Shown here piece by piece: positions 12,834-14,181 of a stretch of DNA of 14,181 bases (the stretch's first letter is position 1; the number at the start of each line of letters is the position of its first letter). A program made the translations under genes and the position numbers. The notes below the pieces were generated by a model, which saw only the letters and a program-made list of their open reading frames with translations, was not told where the DNA came from and did not search any database. Origin of the DNA: Brevundimonas sp. (lineage in GTDB: Bacteria > Pseudomonadota > Alphaproteobacteria > Caulobacterales > Caulobacteraceae); contig JAVHYH010000069.1 in NCBI GenBank assembly GCA_031119155.1, forward strand, positions 1 through 14,181. Direction: 5' to 3'.

Positions 12834-14181
12834 ATGCTGCTCAACTCCGCGGCCGCCGCCGCCCTGATCCTTGCCGCCGCGCCGGAAGCGCCCGCCGCCG
12901 ATGCGCCCATCATGACCGCCCCGCCCGCGGTTCAGGCGGCTCCCGCCGCCGCCCCCGCCGCGCGTCCGGCTCCCGCCTTCCGTCCGATCAACCACGACGA
13001 GGACTGGTCCGCCTATCGCACCGTCGGCGATGACGCGTCCGGCTGGGCGCAGATGAAGGCCATCCCGGTCGGCTCGACCTGGCTCAGCCTCGGCGGCGAG
13101 GCCCGCTGGCGCGCCGAGTACCGGGGCCACGAGCGCTTCGGTCGCGGCCTCCAGGACGACGACGGCAACCTGCAGCAACGCCTGCGCCTGTGGGCCGACT
13201 GGCGTCTGACGCCGAACCTGCGGGCCTTCGTCGACATCCAGGACGCCCGCACCCACGGCCTCGACAGCGGTGAGCCCTTCACCGAGGAAAGCCGCGCCGA
13301 CGTGCACCAGGCCTTCCTTGAGACCAAACATTCGCTGGGCGAGGGCGCCGTTCGCGTCCGCGTCGGCCGTCAGGAGTTCGGCGTCGGTGGCTTCCGCATC
13401 TTCGAACCACGCGAGGGCGCCAACGCCCGCACCGCCTTCGACATGGCGCGGGTCATCTATGACAACCCCACGGGTTGGTCGGGCGGCGTGTTCGGCGGCT
13501 ATGCGATCCGCGAGAGCAAGGCCTCGTTCGACGACGCCACCAACTATGACTACCGCCTGTACGGCGCCACGGCGGCCCGCACGCTGGGGACCGGGCCGAC
13601 CGCTTCGCGTCTGGAGTTCCTCTACGCCAACACCGACCGGATCGGCGTCGCCTTCGACACCGGACTGGCCGGGCGCGACGACCGCGACACGGTCTCCGCC
13701 CGTCTGAACGGGCGTCTGGCGCCGTGGGACTATGACCTCGAGGGCGTGCTGCAGACCGGCGACTTCCGGGGGCTGGATATCGAGGCCTGGTATGTCTCGG
13801 CCACCGTCGGTCGCACCTTCGACCATGCGTGGAAGCCGCGCGTCGCCGTCCGCTTCGACGCCGCCTCCGGCGATGACGACCGCACCGACGGCAAGCTGGG
13901 CACCTACAACCAGCTCTATGTGCCGCCGATCTCGCTGCGCACGGATCTGGGCGTGTCCAACCTGGTGTCGATCCAGCCGCAGGTGACCTTCCAGCCGCTG
14001 CCGAAGACCACGGTCGGTCTGGTGACGGCGGGCCTGTGGCGTCAGAGCAAGGAGGACGGCGTCTATCTGCTGTCGGGCCAGCTGCTGCGCTCGGGAACCG
14101 AAGGCGACTCCGCCTACGTCGGCTGGCGCTACGCCGCCTTCACCACCTATCAGGTGAGCCCGTTCGTCACCGTCAGCGGGG
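12834..14181 (+). CDS. Outer-membrane porin, alginate-export family (partial, runs off window)
   Basis: An open frame of at least 449 codons continues past the right edge. ATG 12834 follows AGAGGGG by 6 bases and is the first start codon after the upstream gene's stop. Residues 1-18 form a hydrophobic, Ala-rich export signal without basic residues. About 22-50 is a Pro/Ala-rich linker, then WAQMKAIPVGSTWLSLGGE starts a beta-barrel with alternating strands such as RLRLWADWRL, AFVDIQDART and VRVRVGRQEFGVGG, a pattern characteristic of the alginate_exp family. Such porins often accompany aromatic catabolic genes. It likely lets the aromatic acid cross the outer membrane and pass to the MFS carrier; this role is inferred from position. 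C-terminal strands are not visible, so completeness cannot be judged. Confidence 0.85.
   Translation, partial: MLLNSAAAAALILAAAPEAPAADAPIMTAPPAVQAAPAAAPAARPAPAFRPINHDEDWSAYRTVGDDASGWAQMKAIPVGSTWLSLGGEARWRAEYRGHERFGRGLQDDDGNLQQRLRLWADWRLTPNLRAFVDIQDARTHGLDSGEPFTEESRADVHQAFLETKHSLGEGAVRVRVGRQEFGVGGFRIFEPREGANARTAFDMARVIYDNPTGWSGGVFGGYAIRESKASFDDATNYDYRLYGATAARTLGTGPTASRLEFLYANTDRIGVAFDTGLAGRDDRDTVSARLNGRLAPWDYDLEGVLQTGDFRGLDIEAWYVSATVGRTFDHAWKPRVAVRFDAASGDDDRTDGKLGTYNQLYVPPISLRTDLGVSNLVSIQPQVTFQPLPKTTVGLVTAGLWRQSKEDGVYLLSGQLLRSGTEGDSAYVGWRYAAFTTYQVSPFVTVSG

Noticed and set aside
12780..13826. 348-codon minus-strand open frame opposite the porin gene
   Set aside because: The plus strand encodes a good signal, barrel strands and a ribosome binding site; the minus product is Gly/Val/Ala-rich without a recognisable domain.
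1..14181. Mobile element, prophage or recent transfer
   Set aside because: No transposase, integrase, terminal repeats, attachment sites or tRNA were seen, and base composition looks uniform across the window by eye.

Overview
The window is high-GC, densely packed DNA with short intergenic gaps and frequent 4-base gene overlaps. Protein types and sequence style suggest an alphaproteobacterium, most likely Caulobacteraceae (Brevundimonas or Caulobacter-like). That placement is inference from gene content, not from a marker gene. I saw no rRNA, tRNA, CRISPR array, insertion sequence or phage gene.

Bases 1-4635 hold ordinary accessory genes: the tail of an unidentified gene, a DUF1295 membrane protein (+), a convergent DUF2855 protein (-), and a two-gene minus-strand unit encoding a secreted DUF305 protein (TTG start) and a secreted LVIVD-repeat protein. 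A strong hairpin just past the LVIVD gene may be its terminator.

Bases 4723-14181 form a coherent aromatic-acid catabolic island. An IclR-family regulator (+) converges with, and overlaps by 4 bases, a FAD/NAD(P)H ferredoxin reductase (-). The reductase is divergent from a long plus-strand gene series: Rieske oxygenase large subunit (NagG-like), small subunit (NagH-like), Rieske ferredoxin, gentisate 1,2-dioxygenase, fumarylpyruvate hydrolase, an aromatic acid:H+ symporter-type MFS transporter, a zeta-GST-type maleylpyruvate isomerase, and an alginate-export-family outer-membrane porin cut by the window end.

Together these predict uptake of an aromatic acid through porin and MFS carrier, ring hydroxylation to gentisate (salicylate is the best-supported substrate), ring cleavage to maleylpyruvate, isomerisation to fumarylpyruvate, and hydrolysis to fumarate plus pyruvate. 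Every enzymatic step is present. The most notable points are: (i) the electron-transfer chain uses a putidaredoxin-reductase/BphA4-type reductase instead of the NagAa type found in the classical nag system; (ii) the divergent reductase/oxygenase promoter contains a tract of three 7-bp half-sites (TGTGCAA, TGCACAA, TGTGCAA), reminiscent of three-half-site operators of the IclR-family regulators PcaU and PobR; (iii) both transport genes are preceded by a GC-rich hairpin just upstream of their ribosome binding sites.
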